Shown: in pieces, positions 38,788-45,981 of the stretch
How the letters are laid out: every line of letters starts with the position of its first letter
Position numbering within the stretch: position 1 is the first letter of the stretch
Source: a virus
IMG/VR virus record: IMGVR_UViG_3300021403_000008
Coordinates: 1 to 63,254 of that record
Direction: 5' to 3' (one strand)
DNA: 63,254 bases
Translations under genes and position numbers: made by a program
The notes under the pieces: model-generated
What the model was told of the DNA's origin: nothing
Databases searched by the model: none
The model's input: the letters and a program-made list of their open reading frames with translations, nothing else

Positions 38788-38903
38788 GCGACTACCTAGC
38801 GATGTGCCTAATTGCGTCCTCCGGAGCGCTCGCCATCCTCCTGCTATTCGCGTACGGCTATGAGACGGAGGCCATCCTGCTCTTTACCGCGTGGTTCAGC
38901 TAG
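38784..38903 (+). CDS. 39-residue membrane peptide
   Basis: Starts in the stop of the zinc-ribbon gene. Almost entirely hydrophobic with a central GYETEA turn, so one or two short spans. Function unknown. Confidence 0.5.
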   Translation: MSDYLAMCLIASSGALAILLLFAYGYETEAILLFTAWFS

Positions 38904-38929
38904 GAACAAGGAAACAACAGGAGGTACAA

Positions 38930-39001
38930 ATGAGGTGCTCATACTGCGGGAAGGTCGTCAACCCGTTCAAGGTCCACAAGTGTAAAGGCGGCCATCACTA
39001 G
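38930..39001 (+). CDS. 23-residue zinc-finger peptide
   Basis: MRCSYCGKVVNPFKVHKCKG ends in HH and is preceded by a strong AGGAGGTACAA ribosome-binding site. The CxxC...CxxxHH pattern could bind one zinc ion. A terminator follows immediately. Confidence 0.5.
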   Translation: MRCSYCGKVVNPFKVHKCKGGHH

Positions 39002-39021
39002 GAAGGAAGTGCGGAAGCCAA

Positions 39022-39050
39022 GGCCCGGTGTCCTATGGACATCGGGCCTT
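39022..39050 (+). terminator. 12-bp intrinsic terminator
   Basis: GGCCCGGTGTCC pairs with GGACATCGGGCC (one G-T pair) around TAT, followed by TTTC. It ends the rightward unit before the converging nuclease gene. Confidence 0.75.
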
Positions 39051-39067
39051 TCGCTATCCTAGGAGAG

Positions 39068-39221
39068 CCGGACTCGTCCGGTCGATGCTCAAGTTCCAGG
39101 TGTCGCGCATCACAACTAAACGGAAGCGCCGGAGGCTAAGGGCACCGATTATGGCGGTGGAACGGCCGTAGCGAACGGATCGTGGCTTGTCACTTCTATC
39201 CGAATCCCTATCCTCCGGCGC
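39068..39221. ncRNA. structured noncoding element B
   Basis: 154 noncoding bases with several stems: CCGGA-CTCG-TCCGG (39068-39081), GATGC/GCATC, and a perfect 10-bp GCGCCGGAGG/CCTCCGGCGC (39126-39135 with 39212-39221) enclosing CACCG/CGGTG and CGGAT/ATCCG hairpins. It abuts the stop of the leftward nuclease gene, so the strand is uncertain: it may be an RNA, or an elaborate terminator. Confidence 0.5.
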
Positions 39222-39224
39222 GAC

Positions 39225-39764
39225 CTAGCCGGACTCTCCCCACTCGAATCGTGCGCGCCTCGCGCGCTCTAGGCCGTCCCTAGCCCAGTCCGGGACTCCG
39301 AACGGGAAGCCGCTCGTTAGGTGTTCTGTGATAACCGGCGACGGCTCTACGGCCACCCTAGGCCGCTTCATAGGGCAGCCGGAGCTATACGGGTCCCACG
39401 CTACGCCCCAGAGCTTCCCGTGGAAGTGAAGCTGGACAGGCCAGAGGACCGACTGTGGTCCGGGTACCTCTCCGAAGACAACGAGGTCATTCCCGTTACC
39501 GCATTTGGCTAGCGTCTCCGCAATGGCGCATAGCCGGTCGGCCGACTCTGTATTCAGGAATCCCTTTACTTCGGCCCACTGGCCGCATTCAAGATAGAAG
39601 TCAGGGAGATACCGGACGCGGCCGATTCGCGTACTCATCTCATATCCCTGACTCTCATAGAGCCAGGGAATCTGGCACTCATTGTAGAACACGGCCCAGC
39701 GCGCTTCTAGGCGCGACCGGAACCGATATCCGTCATAGCTCGTCTCGATAGCCTTTATCGTCAT
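39225..39764 (-). CDS. PD-(D/E)XK-type endonuclease
   Basis: A 179-residue nuclease starting ATG 39764 (MTIKAIETSYDGYRFRSRLE). The conserved pattern RSRLEARWAVFYNEC, then YLPDFYL and WAEVKG supplies the Glu, Asp and ExK catalytic residues. Similar phage and plasmid nucleases are common. The TATACT box ends five bases before the start codon, so the mRNA is probably leaderless. It is divergent from the HTH gene. Confidence 0.75.
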   Translation of the reverse strand: MTIKAIETSYDGYRFRSRLEARWAVFYNECQIPWLYESQGYEMSTRIGRVRYLPDFYLECGQWAEVKGFLNTESADRLCAIAETLAKCGNGNDLVVFGEVPGPQSVLWPVQLHFHGKLWGVAWDPYSSGCPMKRPRVAVEPSPVITEHLTSGFPFGVPDWARDGLERARRARFEWGESG

Positions 39765-39769
39765 GCCTA

Positions 39770-39775
39770 AGTATA
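39770..39775 (-). promoter_or_regulatory. leftward TATACT box giving a leaderless mRNA
   Basis: The minus strand reads GGATTATACTTAGGCATG: a TATACT -10 with only TAGGC before ATG 39764, so transcription would start at or next to the start codon. Confidence 0.55.
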
Positions 39776-39815
39776 ATCCGAGATGACGGTAATTAACTAG
39801 GTAAAGAGAGGCGCC

Positions 39816-40322
39816 ATGAATCAGGGACGCATCACCAAGATCAGGAAGTATGTCCGGATAGCGGACGAGCACGAAGTCAAGGCTTCTGAGCACAACTGGA
39901 TGGCGGCAGAGCTTATCTGGGAAGAGATAGACTCCGGCACTCCCCAGAAGGAAATAGCCCAGGCCATCGGCAAGAGCGAGGCCCACGTCTCTTTCGTCAA
40001 GCGGTGCTGGCAGCTCCGCGTGGTCGATACCGGCCTAGAAGGCTTCGCCTTCGGTGACCTCGGTTCATTCTATGAGTTCTACAACTCGTCTCAGGTACGC
40101 GGCGAGTCGGCCGGAGGCGACCATGGTGGCGGCTCCGGCTCCGGCGACCGTCGTAAGCCGTCTGGCGACTATTCGGCCTCCGGCCTCGTCACCCAGGCCT
40201 ACACCGCCATAGACGCTCTCATCCGGGTACCCTCTCACCACGAGCTACTAACGGACGAGGACCTGGACCGGCTCCGGGAGCTTCCGGCCAGAATACGGGC
40301 TCTCCTGCGGACTATCGGCTAG
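39816..40322 (+). CDS. helix-turn-helix DNA-binding protein upstream of the iterons
   Basis: A 168-residue protein with an HTH at about 41-66 (TPQKEIAQAIGKSEAHVSFV), of the ParB/KorB or sigma-like class, a Gly/Ser-rich flexible linker (about 100-117) and a helical C-terminus (about 122-168), possibly for dimerisation. Six short repeats begin 13 bases downstream, so it is the obvious candidate to bind them. No ParA partner seen. Regulator, partition or replication factor are all possible. Confidence 0.7.
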   Translation: MNQGRITKIRKYVRIADEHEVKASEHNWMAAELIWEEIDSGTPQKEIAQAIGKSEAHVSFVKRCWQLRVVDTGLEGFAFGDLGSFYEFYNSSQVRGESAGGDHGGGSGSGDRRKPSGDYSASGLVTQAYTAIDALIRVPSHHELLTDEDLDRLRELPARIRALLRTIG

Positions 40323-40334
40323 CCGACCCGACTA

Positions 40335-40472
40335 CTGCGAGTATAGATTGTCGGCTTTGTCCGGACTAACTCCGAGTAATCGAAATTGGTTACTCCGAGT
40401 ATTACCGGCAGCTTATCCGAGTATTCCGGACCCGATTACTCCGCCAGCGGACAATTACCCCCAGTAATCGGG
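40335..40472. repeat. array of six iteron-like repeats (CCGAGTAATCGG type)
   Basis: Copies at 40335-40350, 40369-40382, 40392-40408, 40415-40429, 40431-40443 (inverted) and 40459-40472 share C(C/G)GAGTA(A/T)T(C/A). Spacing is roughly 15-25 bases. The 252-base gap is AT-richer than its surroundings and lies between an HTH gene and the transfer-like operon. Candidate operator, replication or transfer site. Confidence 0.7.
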
Positions 40473-40514
40473 CTCGCTATTATCCGCTACTGGCGCTAGG
40501 CTTCCCGACTAAGC

Positions 40515-40550
40515 GGCTCCGGCCGGAGATGCGACCTCCGCGCCGGAGCC
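40515..40550 (+). terminator. two-part hairpin before the DUF2637 gene
   Basis: GGCTCCGG/CCGGAGCC (40515-40522 with 40543-40550) encloses CGGAG/CTCCG. It lies 13 bases before the AGGAGG ribosome-binding site of the next gene. It may terminate upstream transcription or structure the leader. Confidence 0.5.
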
Positions 40551-40574
40551 TAGGAACCTACTAGGAGGCTCCCT

Positions 40575-41468
40575 ATGTCGGAGAATAACTCCGCGACCTC
40601 GCGGAGCGCGAGTATCGGCCGATTTATCCGGGCTGCGATTAAGAGGATTATTGGCGGCTTTCTCTGGCTCGTTGTCCTGGTCCCTATTCTCGGCGTGTCG
40701 GCTTACTCGCTTTACTTCATCGGCCGGTACCTCGGAGCGCCACCCTATATCGCCATCGCTTTCTCTACGTGTTTCGACGGCGTGGCGCTATTCGCGGCGC
40801 GTAAGTCCGTCGATTACGCCCAGGCCGGATTGTCCGGGAGCTTCCCGAAGCTCGTGGTGCGCCTGTTCGCGTTTATCGCCGCATTTCTCCAGACCTTCCA
40901 CGCGAAGATCGGCCACGAGCTACCGTGGTCGTGGGTCTTGTGGGCCAGCCTTCCTATCGGCGCGATGCTCGTCTATGAGATGCATATCCGGTGGGAACGT
41001 CGGAAGGCCCTGGCTCGCTCCGGGTCTATCTACCCAGCTCCGCTCCCTTCCTTCGGAATGATGAGCTGGGTCCTCTTCCCGCTCTCCACGCTTAGCAAGC
41101 TCCGGGACATAACCGAAGCGCGGCGTAACGCTCTCGTCACGGCCGCCAACATCGTAGTGGCCGACTTCCAGCGCGAGGCGAGCAAGGTACGGAATACCCG
41201 CGAGCGGCCGGAACCGGCCGCAGAAACCAGCGAGGAAGCCGCTCCGGCCGACGTAGCGCCACCGGAGGTCATCGCGGCGCATCGTGCGCGGCGTACGGCT
41301 CCGGCTAGCCGTCCGGCCTCCGGGACCTGGGAGGCTAAGCGGAAGCCCGACATTCATATCCGGGAATGGGCGCGAGCCCAGCCGGAGTACAAGGGCAGGG
41401 TAGGCGAGCGCGGCCGGGTCCCAGCCGATATCAAGGCAGCCTACAACGCACGGGAAGGTACCGGGTAA
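40575..41468 (+). CDS. DUF2637-like membrane protein (Spd/Tra-associated)
   Basis: A 297-residue protein with AGGAGG before ATG 40575. Four hydrophobic spans lie at about 26-48, 52-72, 92-110 and 117-137, in the DUF2637 pattern (GVSAYSLYFIGRYLGAPPYI, CFDGVALFAAR). The C-terminal half is soluble, Ala/Pro/Arg-rich, ending in a small REWARAQPEYKGRVGERGRVP domain like the Lsr2-type tail that binds AT-rich DNA. DUF2637 proteins sit beside TraB on actinomycete mobile elements. Its stop overlaps the TraB-like start. Confidence 0.78.
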   Translation: MSENNSATSRSASIGRFIRAAIKRIIGGFLWLVVLVPILGVSAYSLYFIGRYLGAPPYIAIAFSTCFDGVALFAARKSVDYAQAGLSGSFPKLVVRLFAFIAAFLQTFHAKIGHELPWSWVLWASLPIGAMLVYEMHIRWERRKALARSGSIYPAPLPSFGMMSWVLFPLSTLSKLRDITEARRNALVTAANIVVADFQREASKVRNTRERPEPAAETSEEAAPADVAPPEVIAAHRARRTAPASRPASGTWEAKRKPDIHIREWARAQPEYKGRVGERGRVPADIKAAYNAREGTG

Positions 41469-43138
41469 TGATCGCGGAAGGACTACGCGCGGTCCACGCT
41501 CCGGTATGGATCGTATTCGTCGTCATCTTCGGCCTTTACATCCTGACCGTAGGATGGTGGATGCTTAACGGATACACGCGCGAGCTATTCGGCTCCCCGC
41601 TCCCGCATATGGGCCGGATTCATAAGGTGGTATATAACTTCCACACGGGCCTTCCCGTCAAGAACATGAAGTCTCATGGAGACGGCCGGCACCTCAAGAA
41701 GGTAGCGGGCTCCACGAGCCGTGCGACTCCGGAAGGCGCGACCGTCTATTTCACGCCGTGGAAGCGTTGGCAGCGGGCTCTCCGGAATAACGCCATCATT
41801 ATCATCTGGCTTCTCTCGTCCTGCGGAATGGCGATAGACCCTAAGAACACCGTCCGGGCTATGACGCTCCTGCTCTTCCTCGGAGCTATCGGCCTAGTTG
41901 CCCTACTCGTCCGGAGGAAGCGCGAGCTGGTCAGAAGGTCGCGCCCGGTATCCCGGCCGGCCATCGCCATGACTAAGCCCGCTAAGAACGTCCTAGAAGC
42001 CGACATACTAACCCTAGGCCGGAGGCCGAAGCTAGAAATTGAGGAAGCTCCCCAGCTGGAAGGCGTTGCGCCTTCCGTCCTCGCTAGCCTCCTATCGAGC
42101 CGACTGGGCGTGAGCGCGGCTGAAGTCATGACCCGGCTCCGGATGAGTTCGGAGTCCGGGAGCCTCGTCCTTCCCGATACGTATGCGGCGCTGAAGAAGG
42201 ACCGTGAGACGATTGAGGAAGTCATCGAGGCCCACACCGATGGCAAGGTCCGGTTCGCCTGGAAGACTACGGCTACGCCTCGCGTCCTAGAATGGTATCC
42301 GGTCAAGGTGCCGGTCCTCCCGACCAAGGTCCGTTTCCGGGACCACCTAGACGAGCTAGAGCGGCTAGGAGCCCGTGAGACCGGCCTTGGCCTCCGGGCC
42401 GACAAGTCGCTATACATTCAGAGCCATAACGGCGACCTTCCGTGGTGGTGCCGGTTCATGGGCTCCGGTACCGGGAAGTCTATGAGCTTCCTCGTCAAGG
42501 CCGCGCAGATAGCGCACAAGGACCCGCGAGCCGAGATTCACTGCTTTGATACCAAGCAGGTATCTTTCGAGGCTCTCCACGGAATTCCCGGAATCCATAT
42601 CTATGACAACCCGGTTACCGAGATGGATAAAATCTGGACCGGGCTCTACTCGATTGCCGGCCTGATCGAGTCCCGGTATACGGCTGTCCGTGAGAAGCGT
42701 AAGAAGCTAGAGGAATTCGATGACGTCTGGGTATTCGCGGATGAAGGGAATGACCTAGGCGACCGGCTCAAGACCCACTGGACCAAGACAATGGGCGAGT
42801 CGAGCGCGAGCCCGGCTATCTGGCCCGAAGCTATCGCCGCCATGCTCCGGCAGGGAAGGCAGGCGCGCGTATTCGGAGAGTGGATGTTCCAGGACCTTAC
42901 TGACCGGGCTATGGGCGGCCAGTCCCTCAAGTTCGCATTCGGAGGATTCTGTGCGGCCGGATTCCTTCCCAATCAGTTTGTCCGGACGATTGGTGCTCCG
43001 GCCGAAGAGTGCCTAGAAGGCCCTGGGCGTATACTTGTATGTCAAGGGAACAAGCGTACGTGGACTCAGGGCTTCTACGATGATGAGCAATGGCTCCACG
43101 ACTACGCGCTAGAGAACAGAAGGGAAATGGCGGCATGA
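41468..43138 (+). CDS. TraB/FtsK-like DNA translocase ATPase
   Basis: A 556-residue protein starting in the preceding TAATG. Three hydrophobic spans (about 10-32, 107-122, 130-147) anchor it, then a soluble motor follows with Walker A GSGTGKS at about 332-338 and Walker B VWVFADEG near 419-426, plus a Q/R-rich sensor region (MLRQGRQARVFGEWMFQD). The layout matches membrane-anchored FtsK/SpoIIIE-type pumps such as TraB, which moves double-stranded plasmid DNA between mycelial cells. Role in a phage is unknown. Confidence 0.82.
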   Translation: MIAEGLRAVHAPVWIVFVVIFGLYILTVGWWMLNGYTRELFGSPLPHMGRIHKVVYNFHTGLPVKNMKSHGDGRHLKKVAGSTSRATPEGATVYFTPWKRWQRALRNNAIIIIWLLSSCGMAIDPKNTVRAMTLLLFLGAIGLVALLVRRKRELVRRSRPVSRPAIAMTKPAKNVLEADILTLGRRPKLEIEEAPQLEGVAPSVLASLLSSRLGVSAAEVMTRLRMSSESGSLVLPDTYAALKKDRETIEEVIEAHTDGKVRFAWKTTATPRVLEWYPVKVPVLPTKVRFRDHLDELERLGARETGLGLRADKSLYIQSHNGDLPWWCRFMGSGTGKSMSFLVKAAQIAHKDPRAEIHCFDTKQVSFEALHGIPGIHIYDNPVTEMDKIWTGLYSIAGLIESRYTAVREKRKKLEEFDDVWVFADEGNDLGDRLKTHWTKTMGESSASPAIWPEAIAAMLRQGRQARVFGEWMFQDLTDRAMGGQSLKFAFGGFCAAGFLPNQFVRTIGAPAEECLEGPGRILVCQGNKRTWTQGFYDDEQWLHDYALENRREMAA

Positions 43139-43578
43139 TTGGGAAGTATGCGAACTGGTGCCGGAAGCGAGGACGGACGGCGAACTGCTCTCCGGTTCTC
43201 GGAGTCCTCGCCATCCTAGTGGTGGCGGCCGTGACGGTCTACGTGTACCGGGAGGTAATCCTCCAGACTCTGCTGACGGCTCTACTCGCCATCGCAGCCG
43301 TCTGCGCCATCGTGGCCCTAGGAGCCCTGACGCTCTCGACGGTCCAGTGGTACCGGAGGCGAGCCCGGAAGCTCGCAGCGGCCACTACGGCTCCGGCCGT
43401 CGAGGAAGTCCAGGACACGCCCAACTGGCCGGCCAAGGACGCGGCCGACTGGGCGATGAACAAGCCGTCCACGGACGTGGACGAGGCGGCCATCTCGGAG
43501 GAAGCCGACTGGCTAGCCTCCGGCGTGGAGCTGGCGTTCGGCCCGGACGGCAAGCTGAAGGCCAAGGGAGGAAGCTAG
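43135..43578 (+). CDS. membrane protein of the transfer-like operon
   Basis: A 147-residue protein overlapping the TraB-like stop (ATGA). Two adjacent hydrophobic spans (about 21-38 and 41-65), then a soluble acidic tail with DAADWAMNKPSTDVDEAAISE. It resembles small Spd proteins that accompany TraB in plasmid spreading, by size and topology only. Confidence 0.6.
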   Translation: MIGKYANWCRKRGRTANCSPVLGVLAILVVAAVTVYVYREVILQTLLTALLAIAAVCAIVALGALTLSTVQWYRRRARKLAAATTAPAVEEVQDTPNWPAKDAADWAMNKPSTDVDEAAISEEADWLASGVELAFGPDGKLKAKGGS

Positions 43579-43579
43579 C

Positions 43580-43798
43580 ATGCGCGCGGTGGCCGTGACC
43601 CTCGTCCTCCTAGCCGTCCCGCTAGGACACCAGGTCATCGGCCACCGCGTCCATCTCCGGCTGCTCCGTCGATACGCTCCCCTAACTCCCCACGAGCTAC
43701 GTCACGCGACCCGGAGCCGTCCTCTCCGGCTCGCGGCTGACGGAGCCTGGCTCGCTTACCTCGCGGGTGTCCTCGTCCTCGCGCTCTGCCTCCGCTGA
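43580..43798 (+). CDS. small membrane protein, end of the transfer-like operon
   Basis: A 72-residue protein with an N-terminal span (VAVTLVLLAVPLGHQVIG), a His/Arg-rich loop and a C-terminal span. Begins one base after the previous stop. Function unknown; Spd-like by context. Confidence 0.6.
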   Translation: MRAVAVTLVLLAVPLGHQVIGHRVHLRLLRRYAPLTPHELRHATRSRPLRLAADGAWLAYLAGVLVLALCLR

Positions 43799-43840
43799 AG
43801 AAAGTTTGCGGAATCCTTCGCCAACCCTTCAAATCTAGGG

Positions 43841-43846
43841 TAAGCT
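43841..43846 (+). promoter_or_regulatory. promoter-like TAAGCTTGCC box
   Basis: CTAGGGTAAGCTTGCCCTAGGC lies 27 bases before ATG 43874 and is followed by GCGAAAGGCGAGAAA. AAAGTTTG occurs just after the previous stop (43801). CTAGGG and CCCTAG flank the box as an inverted repeat, a possible operator. Confidence 0.5.
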
Positions 43847-43873
43847 TGCCCTAGGCAAGCGAAAGGCGAGAAA

Positions 43874-44398
43874 ATGAAAATCACGATAGCGAAGCGGAAC
43901 GGTGTGGAGGAAGTCCACAAGGCCGGATGCCGGGACCTCAAGAACAAGCGCGGCTGGGACTCTGACCGCGAGGACTACAGCTTTGAGGCTGAGACGCTCG
44001 CGGACGTGTACCGCGACTACTGGCAGTGTATCGACGTTGAGAACGTCGGAGAGGGTCACTACCCGACCGTAGAGCACGTCTGGTGGGCGTGGCGGAGCGA
44101 GTTTGACGTGAAGCCGTGCGCCGCGAGTCTCCCGGAGATGGATGAGCCCGGAACCGAGAGCCCGAAGGCTAGCAAGAGCGAGGCCAAGAACGATCTCGCG
44201 CGGAGGCTCGTCCTCGCGGCCCAGGCGATGGTGGCAAACCTAGACGAGTCGGATGCGGCGCTGAGCGGGCTCTCCCGCGAAGAGGCCGGCCAGTTCGTAG
44301 CTAACTGGCTCCACTCGCTCCCGACCGGAGGCCGCGACGGCGAGCGCTGGTGGGAGACGGAGCTACCGCGTCCGGCGACGGCCGACTGGAAGCGCTGA
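43874..44398 (+). CDS. protein sharing a C-terminal module with the H1-like protein
   Basis: A 174-residue protein. The N-terminal 85 residues (ITIAKRNGVEEVHKAGCRDL and VEHVWWAW) are unrecognised. A Lys/Ser linker leads to a helical segment and the C-terminal WLHSLPTGG, WW, LPRPATADW module also found at the end of 35742-36410. Start follows GAAAGGCGAGAAA. Probably a DNA- or protein-associated accessory factor; no further evidence. Confidence 0.7.
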   Translation: MKITIAKRNGVEEVHKAGCRDLKNKRGWDSDREDYSFEAETLADVYRDYWQCIDVENVGEGHYPTVEHVWWAWRSEFDVKPCAASLPEMDEPGTESPKASKSEAKNDLARRLVLAAQAMVANLDESDAALSGLSREEAGQFVANWLHSLPTGGRDGERWWETELPRPATADWKR

Positions 44399-44418
44399 AA
44401 AAGTTTGAAGAAAGTCAG

Positions 44419-44457
44419 GCCCGGAGGGAACGTCCTCCGGGCTTCTGGCGTTATACT
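44419..44457 (+). promoter_or_regulatory. terminator hairpin plus TATACTTGA box
   Basis: GCCCGGAGG (44419-44427) pairs with CCTCCGGGC (44434-44442); TATACTTGACG begins at 44452. AAAGTTTGA follows the previous stop at 44400. Confidence 0.6.
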
Positions 44458-44484
44458 TGACGTAGGCAATCGAGAGGCGAGAAA

Positions 44485-44931
44485 ATGAGCGAGATGACTA
44501 GGGCTGAGGCGAAGGCCCGTTACTACGCGGAGCGCGTAGCCGGATATATGGGCTTCCGGGCCGACGTCAAGGTGGACCAGGAGGCCGCGAGCTTCTATAG
44601 CGACGGCCGTGTGATGTTCCCGGCTAGCGAAGTCGCCTGGGTCACGATCGTTGACGAGTCGTGGATGGGCGACCGGATTATGGCCGGCTGGAGGACGTAC
44701 CTCCCGGAGGCCGGGATGACTGACTGGGACGGGAAGCCGCTCCGGAGCACGACCCGGCTAGTCGGAGCCTCCAAGATTCGCGGGTGCCCTTCCCGGAAGC
44801 GTCCGAAGTCCGTAGTCCGGATCAAGAACGAGACTCACTTTGCCCGTGAGGTCGGATATCTCCGGCTTACGGACGAGGTACGCCGCGAGATAGCCGCTGA
44901 GAAGGCCGCGAAGGTAGCGGACGAAAAATAA
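44485..44931 (+). CDS. hypothetical protein
   Basis: A 148-residue protein after GAGAGGCGAGAAA. N-terminal helix rich in Ala, Arg and Tyr; middle region with WVTIVDESWMGDRIMAGWRT; C-terminal charged helix. No family recognised. It forms its own small transcription unit. Confidence 0.7.
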   Translation: MSEMTRAEAKARYYAERVAGYMGFRADVKVDQEAASFYSDGRVMFPASEVAWVTIVDESWMGDRIMAGWRTYLPEAGMTDWDGKPLRSTTRLVGASKIRGCPSRKRPKSVVRIKNETHFAREVGYLRLTDEVRREIAAEKAAKVADEK

Positions 44932-44940
44932 TCAAACTTT

Positions 44941-44983
44941 CCGGCCCGGTAGGGAGTATCTACCGGGCCGGTGGCGTTATACT
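44941..44983 (+). promoter_or_regulatory. terminator hairpin plus TATACTTGA box
   Basis: CCGGCCCGGTAG (44941-44952) pairs with CTACCGGGCCGG (44960-44971); TATACTTGACG begins at 44978. TCAAACTTT precedes the stem. Confidence 0.6.
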
Positions 44984-45015
44984 TGACGTAGGACGAACGA
45001 GCGAGAGGCGAGGAA

Positions 45016-45168
45016 ATGTTGAAGAACGGTACTCCGGTTAAGGTCCGTTACGAGAGCGGGACGTTTGACGCGTCGGTTGTGAAGTGGGCTCCGGACCTAG
45101 GCGGGTACGTCCTCCTAGTCGGTGGCGAGCAGTGGATCGCTCCGAAGTCCGACGTGTCGGCCCGTTAA
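45016..45168 (+). CDS. 50-residue beta-barrel-like protein
   Basis: Starts ATG 45016 after GAGAGGCGAGGAA. The product begins MLKNGTPVKVRYESGTFDAS and ends in LVGGEQWIAPKSDVSAR, a pattern suggesting a small SH3-like barrel. GAGAGGCGAGGAA also follows its stop and serves the next gene. Confidence 0.6.
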   Translation: MLKNGTPVKVRYESGTFDASVVKWAPDLGGYVLLVGGEQWIAPKSDVSAR

Positions 45169-45181
45169 GAGAGGCGAGGAA

Positions 45182-45466
45182 ATGAGTGACCTTCGGTTCC
45201 TCTTCCCGGTAGCGTACGATGCCGGATGGCAGTTTGAGCGCTTCGGTACTAAGCCGGCAATCCGGTTCGGAGCCTTCCTGTCCGATGACCCGGACGCGGG
45301 AAGTAAGCACGCGGAGTATTCGGCCTTCTGCGAAGGGATGAGCGACGGTACCCGTGCCCGGTGGGCGGCCGGAGGCGCGACGGAGCGGGAGCGCGAGCTT
45401 CTAGAGCGGGTACACGCGGCTCAGGCCGCTCGCGGTATCGTCCCGCTGCCGATGCCTCCGCGATAG
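45182..45466 (+). CDS. hypothetical protein
   Basis: A 94-residue protein starting after GAGAGGCGAGGAA. Contains FLFPVAYDAGWQFERFGTKP and a charged C-terminal helix with a Pro-rich end. No family recognised. Confidence 0.65.
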   Translation: MSDLRFLFPVAYDAGWQFERFGTKPAIRFGAFLSDDPDAGSKHAEYSAFCEGMSDGTRARWAAGGATERERELLERVHAAQAARGIVPLPMPPR

Positions 45467-45504
45467 ATCGGCCCGGCTGGCCCTAGATGCCGCTAGCCGG
45501 AGCG

Positions 45505-45550
45505 CGGCCGGATTCCGAGAAAGTTTGAGGAATCCGGCCGTTTTGCTTTT
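45505..45550 (+). terminator. classic intrinsic terminator with T-tract
   Basis: CGGCCGGATTCC (45505-45516) pairs with GGAATCCGGCCG (45529-45540), then TTTTGCTTTT. The loop holds AAAGTTTGA, the motif that recurs near other gene ends. Confidence 0.85.
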
Positions 45551-45569
45551 CAGGACATCAAACTTCGGG

Positions 45570-45575
45570 TAGCCT
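45570..45575 (+). promoter_or_regulatory. promoter-like TAGCCTTGCC box
   Basis: CGGGTAGCCTTGCCGTAGGC follows a TCAAACTTC element and lies 34 bases before ATG 45610. Confidence 0.5.
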
Positions 45576-45609
45576 TGCCGTAGGCGAGTTTGAAAGAGGC
45601 GAGGACGAG

Positions 45610-45960
45610 ATGGCTTACTACCGGGCCGGTGGCGATAAGCGGGGAAACGCCGCGAGCCGTAGGGCACGGAAGCAGTGGATGCTCGGAGCCATCGAGGACC
45701 GGACCCTAGGCTGGGCTCCGTTCGGCGGGAACGGCACGACCGTAAATTGCGTGTTCTGCCGGGAGCTTCTAACCTTCGCGACCGTCGAGGCCGACCGGAT
45801 TGTGGCCGGCGGCTCCTACCGGCGTGAGAACGTTCAGCCCGCGTGCCGCGCGTGTAACCTCGCGAGGTCCGACGATGACCTGACCGTGGAGGAAGTCGCG
45901 GAGCGAGTCCTGCTGACTGTGAGCCGTACCGGCCGTAAGACTCCGGCTCTCGCGGTATAA
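45610..45960 (+). CDS. HNH endonuclease
   Basis: A 116-residue protein. A basic N-terminus precedes CVFCRELLTFATVEADRIV and RRENVQPACRACN, giving two CxxC zinc knuckles and an HNH-like core in which the first His is replaced by Asp (EADRI). It may be a homing-type or DNA-processing nuclease. A TATAAT box overlaps its stop codon. Confidence 0.8.
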   Translation: MAYYRAGGDKRGNAASRRARKQWMLGAIEDRTLGWAPFGGNGTTVNCVFCRELLTFATVEADRIVAGGSYRRENVQPACRACNLARSDDDLTVEEVAERVLLTVSRTGRKTPALAV

Positions 45961-45961
45961 T
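45956..45961 (+). promoter_or_regulatory. TATAATTGA promoter box overlapping a stop codon
   Basis: GCGGTATAATTGAGG contains a consensus TATAAT whose TAA is the HNH stop codon. The next gene starts 21 bases further on. Confidence 0.55.
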
Positions 45962-45981
45962 TGAGGAAGGCGAAAGGCGAG

